Origin: Fictibacillus enclensis
GTDB lineage: Bacteria > Bacillota > Bacilli > Bacillales > Fictibacillaceae
Assembly: GCF_001457035.1 (NCBI RefSeq)
Contig: NZ_KQ758618.1
Coordinates: forward strand, 248,001-312,000
Reading direction: 5' to 3'
Length of the DNA: 64,000 bases
Under the pieces are notes generated by a model. The model did no database searches. It was not told where the DNA came from and saw only the letters and a list, made by a program, of their open reading frames with translations. A program made the position numbers and the translations under genes. Every line of letters begins with the position of its first letter. Within the stretch, counting starts at the first letter, position 1. Below, piece after piece: positions 49,303 to 59,014 of this stretch.

Positions 49303-50469
49303 TTATTGATAGCGATCGGTCTTTGTAAACTGGCGCCGGGCAAAGAGAACAGTAAGAGCGAACAAAAAGGCCGCAAACAAAAATTCCACCCGGTTTCCAA
49401 GCTGATAGAAAACAGAACCAAAAATTGGACCCGCAGCCATCCCCAGGTACCTGAAAAAGTTATACACACCAATCGCTGTCGCCCGATTTTGGGTAAAGGC
49501 TCTGGCCAAGAGCGTCGTCTGGACAGGAAGCGAAAGACCGAGGCATAGCCCGAACAGGGAGATGCTTACGATCAATACAGGCAAAGATACTGGTGAGAGA
49601 ATGACGAATAATATGGTTGCCAGGACATTCAACGACGAAGTGACTAACAAAAATGTCCTTGGGTTGCTCTTCTCCTGAAGCCGTCCGCCGGTAAAGCTGC
49701 CAAGCACAAGAAAAAGTGACATGGGAAGAAAAACAAGTCCTTTTTGTGCAGCTGACAGCCCATAAAAGGAGGCTAAAAGATTGGGAAGAAAAACAAGGAA
49801 ATTATAAAACGAATAATATTGAATAAATCCAAGAAGGATGACTGCAAGCCCCGTCCTATCCTTTAAAACGATTGTAAAATCAGAAAAGCTGAATCCTTTT
49901 CGTTCCGGACCCTCCGGCTTGGTTTCCGGAAGCAGCTTTACATTGGCAAGAAACATGATGAGTCCGGTGCCAGTCAGCACCCAAAAAACTCCTTGATACC
50001 CAGTATACCCTCCAACAAAGCCGCCTACAACGGGGCCGATTACGGGTCCTAGTGTAACGAGAGTCTGAAAGGTTCCCATGGATCGCCCAAGTGATTTACC
50101 TTCAAACAAGTCCCCAATAACCGTGGTGGCCACTACCGATCCAGCTGCAATACCCGCTGCCTGAAAGGCACGGAAAAACAACAGAACCCAGATGGAAGTT
50201 GATAGGGCAGCGCCTGCAGAAGCAACAATATAGAGTAAGATGGCCGGCAGCAAAATTTTGCGCCGTCCAAGCTTATCTGTCAGCGGTCCGTATACCATCT
50301 GCATCATTGCCAGTACGAACGTAAAAATAGAAATCGTCAGGTTCACAATAAATCCTGACGTCTGAAAATCATGCTGGATTTCAGGCAAAATAGGAGTGTA
50401 AATCGTTTGGGTAAACGGTCCAAAAAACGCAGCAAACCCCACACAATAAAGAATGACTTTCTTATTCAA
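49303..50469 (-). CDS. MFS drug:proton antiporter (DHA1, 12 helices)
   Basis: A 388-residue major-facilitator exporter. Motif A is GPLTDKLGRRKILLP near residue 60, motif C-like GPVIGPVVGGFVGGYTG near 130, and FRAFQAAGIAAGSVV typical of the Bcr/CflA and tetracycline-type group. The start is taken as TTG 50469 (LNKKVILYC), which follows AGGCGG; an extension to 50523 adds 18 polar residues unlike the family. Substrate unknown. The 202 bases before the ger operon show no gene. Confidence 0.82.
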   Translation of the reverse strand: MNKKVILYCVGFAAFFGPFTQTIYTPILPEIQHDFQTSGFIVNLTISIFTFVLAMMQMVYGPLTDKLGRRKILLPAILLYIVASAGAALSTSIWVLLFFRAFQAAGIAAGSVVATTVIGDLFEGKSLGRSMGTFQTLVTLGPVIGPVVGGFVGGYTGYQGVFWVLTGTGLIMFLANVKLLPETKPEGPERKGFSFSDFTIVLKDRTGLAVILLGFIQYYSFYNFLVFLPNLLASFYGLSAAQKGLVFLPMSLFLVLGSFTGGRLQEKSNPRTFLLVTSSLNVLATILFVILSPVSLPVLIVSISLFGLCLGLSLPVQTTLLARAFTQNRATAIGVYNFFRYLGMAAGPIFGSVFYQLGNRVEFLFAAFLFALTVLFARRQFTKTDRYQ

Positions 50470-50671
50470 TGAACAAATCCGCCTTTCAAGAAAAAAACGT
50501 TCTACGCAATCTGCCTCAATCATTACATAGAAACAGCCTTTAACTATTCGTTATATGTACTTTTCTTTTTCTCATTTTACACCTTTACGTACCCCTGGCA
50601 AAGAATAAATAACCTCTCTTTCGTTCAATCTAAAACATAGAAATACTAGGCTTTAGAGGGCAGGTGACCAA

Positions 50672-52153
50672 ATGAAGAACCATCGAAGCAATAAAAACTC
50701 AAAGCCGGTAACCATGAATGCAGATGAAAACCTGCATGTTATTCAATCTATCCTTCATGGAACAAGTGATTTAAAAACCAGAACCATAACCTATCAGAAA
50801 TCTTCAGGAGTTATTATCTATCTAGAATCTATTGCGGATACAGAGAAAATACAGCAAAGCGTGATTGAACCATTAAACAGAGCCATGGATGATGAAGGGA
50901 CCGTTGAGACGGTCATCACCAATACGGAGCTTTCATTCATCGAAGAGCTGCATGAGGGAGTTGGAAAGCTTCTGACCGGTTCCTGTCTTTTATCATTTGA
51001 TGGCATGTGCGGCATGTATGCGGTCAATGTTACCAGCCAATTGACAAGGACTCCGGAGGAACCAACCAACGAAAAAGTGGTCCGCGGATCTCATGAAGGA
51101 TTTGTGGACAGTCTGACTCAAAATCTTGGGTTGATCCGAAAGCGTCTTGAAAATAAAAATTTGGTAGTCAAACAGTATGTCATCGGGCAATCCACCAATA
51201 CAAAAGTGGCGTTAGTTTATATGGATGATCTCGTGAATAAAGAAGTGCTGTCAGAGATCTTCAGGAGAATCGAATCGATATCGGCCGACATGGGGTTTAG
51301 TCCAGGTTATTTGGAAGAGTTTATGGAGGACAAAACATTTTCTCCATTTCCCCAAATGCTTCCCACGGAGCGGCCGGACCGTACCATGGCCCATTTACTC
51401 GACGGAAGGGTGGCGGTTTTATCGGAAGGCACTGCAACCGCATTAATTCTGCCGGTAACATTTCTATCCTTTTTTCAGTCCCCGGACGATTTTAACAGCA
51501 GGGTACTGTCAGGGTCGTTTTTCCGGTTGCTTAGAATGGTAAGTTTTCTAGTCGCCATGACACTGCCAGCTGTTTATATCGCAATCATCGGATTTCATTT
51601 TGAGATCCTTCCGAACGAATTGATTCTTCCAGTGAAAGCCTCATTGGAAGGAATCCCTTTTCCTCCAATCATTGAGGCATTTGTTATGGTGTTTACGATC
51701 GAATTGATCCGGGAGGCGGGGGTCAGGCTTCCTACTCCCATCGGCCAGACCATCGGTATTGTGGGCGGTTTGGTGATCGGGGATGCGGTTGTAAGCGCGG
51801 GTTTCATTTCCAATGTTATGGTCATTGTCATTGCTTTGACAGCGGTCGCTTCATTTACGGTGCCCACCTATGAGATGGGGGCCTCGATACGGATTTTGAC
51901 CTTCCCCTTAATGATTGCCGCGTCACTTCTTGGTTTTCTTGGAATTGTGATGGGATTGATGGTGATCCTGCTTCATTTATGCAAATTGGAGTCTATTGGC
52001 ACGCCGTATTTTGCCCCTTTTGCGCCATTGAATTTAAGTGGATTAAAAGATGCTGTCATCCGTTTTCCGCTTTGGAAAATGAACAATCGGGCCATGGACG
52101 CGCTGCCGCAAAAAAGAAGTCAGCGTAATACAAAAGGATGGAAGAACAAATGA
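50672..52153 (+). CDS. Spore germinant receptor subunit A (GerA family)
   Basis: A 493-residue GerAA-type protein. A hydrophilic N-terminal domain with [18 protein letters not shown] and [12 protein letters not shown] is followed by [34 protein letters not shown]-like sequence (TERPDRT.AHLLDGR) and about five helices with [18 protein letters not shown] and [25 protein letters not shown]. Germinant receptors sit in the inner spore membrane and act as ligand-gated channels. RBS GGCAGGTGA. First of three coupled genes. Confidence 0.95.
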   Translation: [493 protein letters not shown]

Positions 52154-53250
52154 AGCTGAAAAGAGAAGACACCATTACTTCCTTTCAATTCATTTTTCTT
52201 ATTATTCAGGCTCAAGTTGGGGTCGGGATATTGTCCATGCCGTTTAACATTTACACGGCAGCGGGGCATGATAGCTGGATTTCCGTTCTCATAGGCGGGT
52301 GCGTCGTACAAGTTCTGCTTATTTTGTTTTGGATTCTGATGAAACGGTTTCCGTCCATGACGCTGTATGAAGTTTTGGATAGCACCACCGGGATCTTCAT
52401 CGGCGGGGTCATCAAAGGCTTATATATTATTTATTTTATTCTCGTGGGATCGAACATCCTTTCTTTGTTTTCCGAAATAATCAATATATGGATCCTTCCG
52501 TTAACTCCACGCTGGCTGTTGATCGTACTTATGGCAGGGATAGGGATTTATGCCGTAAGAGGGCCGGTAAAGTTTTTAGCGAGATTTTATGTTTTTGTCT
52601 CCCTTTTGCTTATCGTTTTTGTGCTGCTTGTCATTTATTCATTTTGGGAAGTCGATTACTTAAATATTTTTCCCATTGGAGAAAAAGGGATCATGCCTAT
52701 TTTAAAAGGAACCGAAAAAGCACTTTTTTCAATGATCGGTTTTGAGATGTATTTAATTGTTGCTCCATATGTTAATTCCAGTTCCATTAAAAAACTGAAA
52801 GCAGCCAGTATTTCCAATGTGGTTGTGACGATTTTTTATTCCTTTTTAACGTTGATTTGTATTTTGTTTTTTGGCATCAAGGAATTCATCCTCGTGCCGG
52901 AGCCGCTGTTATACATGATCAAATCGTTTTCATTCAAAATATTGGAGCGTATTGATTTGTTGTTTTTATCCGTGTGGATCGTGTCTGTCGCCACCTCTTA
53001 CATGGCTTATTTGTTCGCTGCTTCAAGGGGGCTGATGTCGTTTTCCAAAAAAAATAAAGAACATTCCCCTTATGTTTTCTATGCAGCCATTCTATCTGTC
53101 CTTATTTCACTAATGCCGGAGGGCGTTTACAAAGTGGGGCAGTTTTCGACGTTTGTCACCTATTTGAGTTATATCTTTGTCCTTGGGCTGCCTGTTTTGC
53201 TTTTATTGCTTTCATTACTTACTCATCGAAAGGAGAAACAGCAATCATGA
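52150..53250 (+). CDS. Spore germinant receptor subunit B (GerB family)
   Basis: A 366-residue amino-acid-permease-like protein with about ten helices. The B subunit forms the ligand-binding pocket of the receptor. TITSFQFIFLIIQAQVGVGILSMPFNIYTAAGHDSWISVLIGG is the standard N-terminus, and GTEKALFSMIGFEMYLIVAPYV lies midway. The start ATG 52150 overlaps the previous stop as ATGA; an upstream ATG at 52138 would extend it four residues. Confidence 0.95.
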   Translation: MKLKREDTITSFQFIFLIIQAQVGVGILSMPFNIYTAAGHDSWISVLIGGCVVQVLLILFWILMKRFPSMTLYEVLDSTTGIFIGGVIKGLYIIYFILVGSNILSLFSEIINIWILPLTPRWLLIVLMAGIGIYAVRGPVKFLARFYVFVSLLLIVFVLLVIYSFWEVDYLNIFPIGEKGIMPILKGTEKALFSMIGFEMYLIVAPYVNSSSIKKLKAASISNVVVTIFYSFLTLICILFFGIKEFILVPEPLLYMIKSFSFKILERIDLLFLSVWIVSVATSYMAYLFAASRGLMSFSKKNKEHSPYVFYAAILSVLISLMPEGVYKVGQFSTFVTYLSYIFVLGLPVLLLLLSLLTHRKEKQQS

Positions 53251-54389
53251 ATACATTGTTGACAAAAAAGAAATGGTTTCTCCTGGGTACGCTGTTAATG
53301 GTCATCGTGTTGCTTACCGGATGCTGGGATCAGCGCCTGATCAAAGAATCAAGGCTAATTCTGGCAGTGGGACTGGATCTGGAGCCAAATGGGAAAATCA
53401 TTGATACGGTGGTTTATCCGGTCGTAAACAAAGGCTCCAACGCGATGTCATTGGTGAAAAGTGTAGTGGTTTCATCCACTGGGGTAACAACAAGGGATGC
53501 CCGAATTAATCTGGATAAGAAGGTTTCCCAGATGTTTGATGCGTCCAAAAACAGGGTTTTTTTGATCGGTGAAAAACTGGCTCGAAAAGAAATCTATTCA
53601 AGTCTCGATGTCATCTACAGGGATCCCAGAGGGTCGGTAAACGCAATGGTGGCAGTTGTGAAAGGCAAGGCGAAAAAAAGTCTTGAAATTCAGCCTCAGG
53701 ATTCTACTCTTATGAACATCTATTATCCTGAGCTTCTGCAGAGCACCAGTGCGATCGGTTTATTTGAAATTGAAACGGTACAGTCCATTTGTACTCTGAT
53801 GTTTGATGAAGGAAACGATTATCTGCTTCCGTACTTGAGGATTAATGAACAGCAGCAGCGTGCGGAAGTAATCGGCACAGCCATGTTTCATAAAAGAAAG
53901 ATGACCGGAACCTTAACCGGAAAAGAATCGACGTTGCTGCTTCTCATGAATGGAGTGAAACAGGATTATCCCAGGTTCACCTTTAAGATTAATGATCAAA
54001 AGGAAATGAAGGAACGAAATTATATTACGGTCCTTGTCAATGATATCGAACGGAAAATGAAAATACACATCACCCCTGACCAGAAAGTAAGGGTAAAACT
54101 CGCATTGAAGATGGATGTTAACGTGAACGAGCTGCCCGTGGATCATCTCGATAGTGCCGGGAAAGCAAACGAGCTAAACAAGACACTGACACGGGAGATC
54201 ACCGCACTCGCTAAAAAAACTCTGGCAAAAACACAAAAGGCTAATTGTGATGAGCTGGGAGTCGGCAAACGAATCCGTTCGTTTCATTACGGAGATTGGA
54301 AAAAAATGAATTGGGAAAAAGATTATCGAAACATTTCCATTGAACCCGAAATTAAAGTAACCATTGTACAGCATGGGATTATTAACTGA
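53247..54389 (+). CDS. Spore germinant receptor lipoprotein subunit C (GerC family)
   Basis: A 380-residue lipoprotein. A signal peptide ends in the lipobox LLTGC followed by the family motif WDQRLIKESRLILAVGLD; later segments include FDASKNRVFLIGEKLARKEIYSSLDVIYRDPR and the C-terminal LTREITALAKKTLAKTQKANCDELGVGKRI. Start overlaps the B gene stop by four bases (ATGA). The C subunit is anchored on the outer face of the inner spore membrane and is needed for receptor function. Confidence 0.95.
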   Translation: MNTLLTKKKWFLLGTLLMVIVLLTGCWDQRLIKESRLILAVGLDLEPNGKIIDTVVYPVVNKGSNAMSLVKSVVVSSTGVTTRDARINLDKKVSQMFDASKNRVFLIGEKLARKEIYSSLDVIYRDPRGSVNAMVAVVKGKAKKSLEIQPQDSTLMNIYYPELLQSTSAIGLFEIETVQSICTLMFDEGNDYLLPYLRINEQQQRAEVIGTAMFHKRKMTGTLTGKESTLLLLMNGVKQDYPRFTFKINDQKEMKERNYITVLVNDIERKMKIHITPDQKVRVKLALKMDVNVNELPVDHLDSAGKANELNKTLTREITALAKKTLAKTQKANCDELGVGKRIRSFHYGDWKKMNWEKDYRNISIEPEIKVTIVQHGIIN

Positions 54390-54399
54390 ACACAAAAAA

Positions 54400-54427
54400 A
54401 GAAGGACCTAAAGAGTCCTTCTTTTTA
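54400..54427. terminator. Bidirectional terminator after the ger operon
   Basis: GAAGGAC/GTCCTTC stem flanked by A and T runs, between convergent genes. Confidence 0.85.
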
Positions 54428-54438
54428 CTGCCCAAGGA

Positions 54439-54810
54439 TTAGAAAATCCATCCCCAGTTATTACAGCAGCAGTGTCTTCTGCGTCTGCAGCATCTCTTCT
54501 TTTTCTTCTTTTTGAAGCAGCAAGAAGAAGAGGAAGAGGAAGAGGAAGATTCACATTTTTTATGCTTTTTCTTTTTGCCGTACCCGTGGTGGCCTCCATC
54601 ATATGATTGCTTGCCGCCACCTTTTCCACCGTCTAACAATTGGCTGTAGTCAGCAGATTGTTTGTGGTAGTTAACAGAGTAGTTAACGTTTTTGGAGTAG
54701 GTTGGCGGAATGTGCGCCTTTTCCACACGATAGAACTTGCTAGAGCTGCTAGAGCTGCTAGAGCTGCTTTCATGCTTTATGTGCTTTCCGTGTTTTGGTT
54801 CGTAGCCCAT
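54439..54810 (-). CDS. Ser/Lys/His/Cys-rich low-complexity protein, possible spore coat component
   Basis: A 123-residue protein of unusual make-up. Two runs of nine to ten serines (residues 15-24 and 87-95), a Tyr/Asn-rich middle, a Gly/His/Lys stretch and a Lys/Arg/Cys tail with CCF, RCCRRRRHCCC and an aromatic NNWGWIF end. The first Ser run is encoded by a 9-bp repeat. Composition suggests a cross-linked or phosphorylated spore-coat protein (CotB/CotG-like), which fits its place beside a ger operon; this is inference. ATG 54810 follows AAGGGGGATG. Confidence 0.65.
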   Translation of the reverse strand: MGYEPKHGKHIKHESSSSSSSSSSKFYRVEKAHIPPTYSKNVNYSVNYHKQSADYSQLLDGGKGGGKQSYDGGHHGYGKKKKHKKCESSSSSSSSSCCFKKKKKKRCCRRRRHCCCNNWGWIF

Positions 54811-54960
54811 CAGAGCATCCCCCTTGAATTAATTTCCAGAATTGCATTCCGGTTAAGATATCATATGAAGGGCTGCAAAAGGTGGACTAGACCCCTGCTC
54901 TATTTTTTTGAAATATTTTTTTAGCTTCAAAAATCTTTATTCGGCGATCTTTAGAGGCTT

Positions 54961-56397
54961 CTATTCCATTCCGTTACGGTTGCGCAATTCCCGAATCCAT
55001 TTTTTCAAAAAGGAAATACCAAGCAATAGACTTGCGGCAATGCCTGTAATCGTTACAAACAAAGCGAGATACTCAAAAAAACCAAAAGAAGATATCTTGC
55101 TCAATTTGATGGGGCTCTTTAATTCCTCAATCACCATATTCATACCAAAGATCCCTGTAATCACTGTATAAATCGTTAGGATGGAAATAAGATAGTTATT
55201 TCTTTTAGCTGATTTTTGGTCCTGATATTGATAGAGAGTGGACAAGGTTTGTTTTACATCATCATAAAGCTCTTGGTTTTGCAGGACCTCTTTCAGTTTA
55301 ATAAAAATATTTCTTCCCTGGCTTTGCGCAGCAAGCTCCAAAAAGAAATATCGTGCTGAAAAGAGAGTAATTTCTCCAATTAGTTTTTCCGTTTCTTCAT
55401 TATCTTTTTCAAGGTGCACCTGGGAATAGCGGTTGGATAAACGAAGAAGCACAATTTTATGAAACAGATTCAGCAATAAGCCATAATAAAACTCTCCGTA
55501 CATCTGATCCAGTTGGTTATCTCTTTCCAGCCCTGTGGCGTTGGTCATGCAACTAAAGACATGTTCATCGATCAGATAATAGGTGTTTGGGGCCCACCGG
55601 TGATAACCATTTTCTATGCAATAATCGTGGATATAGTCTTTATTGCAGGAACTGATCTCAGGCTGCCCCTCATCATTTAAACCATCAAGCTGCGATCCTC
55701 TAAACAAGTCGCTCTCATGCAATTTGGTGCCTTTTTCAAATTGAAATAGGACTTGTACATACATTCTTTCATCAATAAAAAAGGGCAATGATTCGTAATG
55801 AGATCCATTTACCTGACCGACATCCAGATAACGGGTAAAGTCGGGAAGAAGGACATTAAAAAGAAAAGTCTCTACTTGCAGGTACGTTTCGTTTTCAAAC
55901 AAAACCACAGCCTTACGGTCATCCCTTGTACGATTCTCAAGTACTCTGAACCGTGCGGCAAATTCAATCGCTTCGGAATACGAGACATCCTTTATGCTGA
56001 TCCGCAAGGTAATGAACCCCAGCTCATACGGCAGGAGAAACACATCTATGGAATTAATCGTAAAAGGCACTTTGATGAGATTGGATTGGAGTTCAGCGGT
56101 GATCCCAGTTGCTTTTGAATACCTTCGAAAGGTTAACCGGTGTTCTTTTTTGGGAAAAAGCACGTCTGAAGTAAAAGGAAGGAAGTAATGCTCCAATTCT
56201 TTATGAGAAATTTTATTGTTTCCACCGTAGTAAGCCTTTTCCTGTGTCTTGCTTGTTAAGGAAAAGAATTCATACCCTTTATGTTTTAAGTAATTGATCG
56301 CTTCCCCGGCACAATCCTCTTTCATTGAAAAAGGAAAAATAAAATGAAAATAGGAGGATTCCAAAGGGGGATCTTCTTTATTCAGTACCGTTGTCAT
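54961..56397 (-). CDS. CorA-superfamily-like membrane protein
   Basis: A 478-residue protein with a large soluble N-terminal part (about 400 residues) and two C-terminal helices. The first ends in YTVITGIFGMNM, which carries the GMN signature of CorA magnesium channels; a basic tail follows the second helix. The N-terminal part does not look like standard CorA, and the protein is longer than the usual 320-370. It may be a divergent ion channel. ATG 56397 is nine bases from GAGGTGA. It lies between the ger region and divergent genes. Confidence 0.65.
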   Translation of the reverse strand: MTTVLNKEDPPLESSYFHFIFPFSMKEDCAGEAINYLKHKGYEFFSLTSKTQEKAYYGGNNKISHKELEHYFLPFTSDVLFPKKEHRLTFRRYSKATGITAELQSNLIKVPFTINSIDVFLLPYELGFITLRISIKDVSYSEAIEFAARFRVLENRTRDDRKAVVLFENETYLQVETFLFNVLLPDFTRYLDVGQVNGSHYESLPFFIDERMYVQVLFQFEKGTKLHESDLFRGSQLDGLNDEGQPEISSCNKDYIHDYCIENGYHRWAPNTYYLIDEHVFSCMTNATGLERDNQLDQMYGEFYYGLLLNLFHKIVLLRLSNRYSQVHLEKDNEETEKLIGEITLFSARYFFLELAAQSQGRNIFIKLKEVLQNQELYDDVKQTLSTLYQYQDQKSAKRNNYLISILTIYTVITGIFGMNMVIEELKSPIKLSKISSFGFFEYLALFVTITGIAASLLLGISFLKKWIRELRNRNGME

Positions 56398-56530
56398 TCG
56401 AATTTTTCACCTCTTCTACATCCTTCCCTTAACGTAAAATGAAGTAACCTCCATTTTTTCATTTATGGTCTGCACTTGTGAACGTTATGAACATAACAAT
56501 CAATATGCATAAAATCTTTTTAAACTAAAA

Positions 56531-56570
56531 ACTCCTGCTATGATAGGAGTGGAAGCGCTATTTTAGCGCT
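56531..56570. other. Two inverted repeats in the divergent intergenic region
   Basis: ACTCCT/AGGAGT (56531-56550) and AGCGCTA/TAGCGCT (56554-56570) lie between the CorA-like and AbrB-type genes. They may be operators or a transcription stop. Nothing else is seen in 56398-56659. Confidence 0.45.
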
Positions 56571-56659
56571 GGATTTGCAGGACGAAGTAAAGAATAATCT
56601 GGTAAAATATAAACAATACAAACTAATATCACGGTTAATGAAAGAAGGATGTTATACCG

Positions 56660-57739
56660 ATGAAACAACACGGCAATGATATAGTTGATATTTTCCGTAC
56701 TGCTATGATTGGGAGTGCCGGTGCTCTTTTGTTTTTGTTGATACATAGCCCGCTTCCCTGGCTGTTGGGGTCACTCACCGCCGTTGTGCTGGTGAGAAAA
56801 TTCCTGAAACTTCGATTGAAGTGGCCGGTTGGCTTCAGGCATACCGCCATCATATTTTTGGGAGCGATGCTTGGTACATCATTTACGTCAGGCACCATCA
56901 AAGAGATGGGTTTGCAATTTCCATTTATGGCGGCATCCACAGTCATCACGGTGCTGTTTTGCCTGGTACTGGCTTATTTCACTGTGAAACATATCAAAAT
57001 TGATCTGGCCAGCAGCATATTTGGAAGTGTACCTGGTGGAATGTCTCAAGTCGTTGTGATGAGTGAGGAAACAAAGGAGGTTGATACGACCACCGTTGTG
57101 CTCATGCAGACGATCCGATCGGTTTCTGTCATATTTTTTGTACCCTTTTTAACGATTCATGGCATAGGAGGTGACGCCCGTCCTTCTGTGTCTCCACATG
57201 TCAATAGTGCTGATACAGGAAGCTGGACCCTCTATGCCTTTTTCGTAGCGATAGCGCTTATAGGTGCATGGGCGGGAAGAAAAGTTAAACTTCCTGCCGG
57301 TTTTTTAACCGGCCCGTTGATTGCAGTCGCGCTCACAATGTTAACCGGTCTTGATGCACCGCATATTCCGTCTTATCTTTTAATTATTGCCCAGGTTTTT
57401 TTAGGGATACATATTGGACGTCAGTTTAATCCTCAAATGGAGGGCAAGATAAGAAAACTTGGGTTTTACACGATTGGCAACAGCCTGCTTCTTGTTTTAT
57501 TTTCACTGCTGATTGCATTTCTTCTTACAAAATGGACACCGATGAATTTTACGACTGCATTTTTAAGCGCAGCGCCGGGTGGAATTGCTGAAATGGGTGT
57601 AACGGCATCAACCGTCCATGCGGATCTTTCCATGGTGACCAGTTATCAGCTGTTTCGTATCTTTTTTATCATGTTCGCTGTTTTGCCATTCGCACAATGG
57701 GGTGTGAAAAAGTGGAAAAAACTGGAGGAAACAGCCTAA
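56660..57739 (+). CDS. AbrB-type membrane protein (PF05145-like)
   Basis: A 359-residue membrane protein of the duplicated AbrB family (named after E. coli AbrB, unrelated to the Bacillus regulator AbrB). Each half repeats the pattern PWLLGSLTAVVLVRKF...GAMLGTSFTSG and SVPGGMSQVVVMSEE / SAAPGGIAEMGVTASTVHADLSMV. It has about ten helices. Substrate unknown, probably a transporter. RBS AAGGATG precedes ATG 56660. Confidence 0.8.
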   Translation: MKQHGNDIVDIFRTAMIGSAGALLFLLIHSPLPWLLGSLTAVVLVRKFLKLRLKWPVGFRHTAIIFLGAMLGTSFTSGTIKEMGLQFPFMAASTVITVLFCLVLAYFTVKHIKIDLASSIFGSVPGGMSQVVVMSEETKEVDTTTVVLMQTIRSVSVIFFVPFLTIHGIGGDARPSVSPHVNSADTGSWTLYAFFVAIALIGAWAGRKVKLPAGFLTGPLIAVALTMLTGLDAPHIPSYLLIIAQVFLGIHIGRQFNPQMEGKIRKLGFYTIGNSLLLVLFSLLIAFLLTKWTPMNFTTAFLSAAPGGIAEMGVTASTVHADLSMVTSYQLFRIFFIMFAVLPFAQWGVKKWKKLEETA

Positions 57740-57786
57740 AAAAAGCTTGAAGAGCCATCAATCGATGATTCTTCAAGCTTTTTTGA
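57738..57786. terminator. Bidirectional terminator
   Basis: aaaaagcttgaaga/tcttcaagctttttt stem between convergent genes. Confidence 0.85.
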
Positions 57787-57802
57787 TTTCGGTCAATTCA
57801 GA

Positions 57803-59008
57803 TTACGCCGTTCTTTGTTCTGATTGGGAGGAGCGTTTCTTTCTCTGCCAAATGGAAACAACAAGATAAAGAACAAGGAACAATCCCATAAATAGAGCAG
57901 AAATGCGGTACATTCCTGAATAATCGGCATGCATGGCAATTACACCAAGCAGCATGGAGCCGGCGGCAACACCAAAATCCAGTGAATTAAAGAACATGCT
58001 GTTTGCAAGACCACGCTGCTCGACAGGAACTTCCTTGATCATCCATGCCTGAATGGACGGCTGAATCATTCCGTAGCCCAGTCCATAAAGGAGGGCAGCC
58101 AAAATAATATATAAAGTGGACGTCGCCAGGGAAAGGGTAACCAGACCGCCCATTGTAAAAACAGCTCCTGCAATCATGATGCTAAAGTGGCCTTTGCTGT
58201 CAAAAATCCTACCGGAAAAGGGCCGGACAAGAAAAATTGCCAGCGCATTAAATAAAAAGAAGCTGCCGATGTGGGAGAGGTGAGCTTCTTTTCCATAGAG
58301 GGCAAGAAAGCTCAATAATCCCCCATAGGTAACGGAAAGCAGCAAATTCAACAATCCCGGTAAAGCAATCTTTTTTAATGCAGCACCGGTATTCTTTTTT
58401 GATGAGGAAGTAGAGGCTGCGGATCCGGCTTGGGACAAGTCCACTGACCGATTGGCAAATGCAAGGGGAAAAATAAGAATAAGTACGAGGGTACCTGCAG
58501 TAGTCAATGTTCCGAAACCGAAGCTTCCAAGTAACGAAAGGCCAATGATTGGCCCGATGGACATGGCCAGGCTGGTGGAGAGACCGAAATATCCGATACC
58601 TTCACCCATCCGGTGCGGCGGGATGACATGTGCGGCCATGGTTGGCAGTGTTGTACTTGCCAATCCGAAACCAATACCAAATAGTACCCGCATGACGAGG
58701 AGAAGGGCAATCGAACCGCACCAGTAGTAACCGGCTGTTGCCAATACAGCAATTGCGGCGCCTGTGTACAGAATGATGGATACTTTTCCTTTTCGCAGGA
58801 TACCTGCGGCAAAAAAGCGTGTAGCGATGGCCGATAAAGCAAAAAGACTCGTTACCAGACTAACGGTAAAATCACTGGCATTAAACGCATCTTTCGTATA
58901 AACAGGGAACGAGGGAAGAAGCATTTGCAGGTTAAGAAATAAAAGCAGGTTACACAGGGTGATCAGAATAAATTCCTTGCTCCACAGTTTTTCTTGATGG
59001 GTATTCAA
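57803..59008 (-). CDS. MFS transporter, YwoG-like
   Basis: A 401-residue major-facilitator exporter with 12 helices. It begins LWSKEFILITLCNLLLFLNLQMLLPSFPVY and has FGIGFGLASTTLPTMAAHVIPPHRMGEGIGYFGLSTSLAMSIGPIIGL, close to B. subtilis YwoG. The order MarR gene then MFS gene (ywoH-ywoG) is also the same; only six bases separate them. Probably drug export controlled by the MarR protein. Confidence 0.85.
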   Translation of the reverse strand: MNTHQEKLWSKEFILITLCNLLLFLNLQMLLPSFPVYTKDAFNASDFTVSLVTSLFALSAIATRFFAAGILRKGKVSIILYTGAAIAVLATAGYYWCGSIALLLVMRVLFGIGFGLASTTLPTMAAHVIPPHRMGEGIGYFGLSTSLAMSIGPIIGLSLLGSFGFGTLTTAGTLVLILIFPLAFANRSVDLSQAGSAASTSSSKKNTGAALKKIALPGLLNLLLSVTYGGLLSFLALYGKEAHLSHIGSFFLFNALAIFLVRPFSGRIFDSKGHFSIMIAGAVFTMGGLVTLSLATSTLYIILAALLYGLGYGMIQPSIQAWMIKEVPVEQRGLANSMFFNSLDFGVAAGSMLLGVIAMHADYSGMYRISALFMGLFLVLYLVVSIWQRKKRSSQSEQRTA

Positions 59009-59014
59009 TAAACA

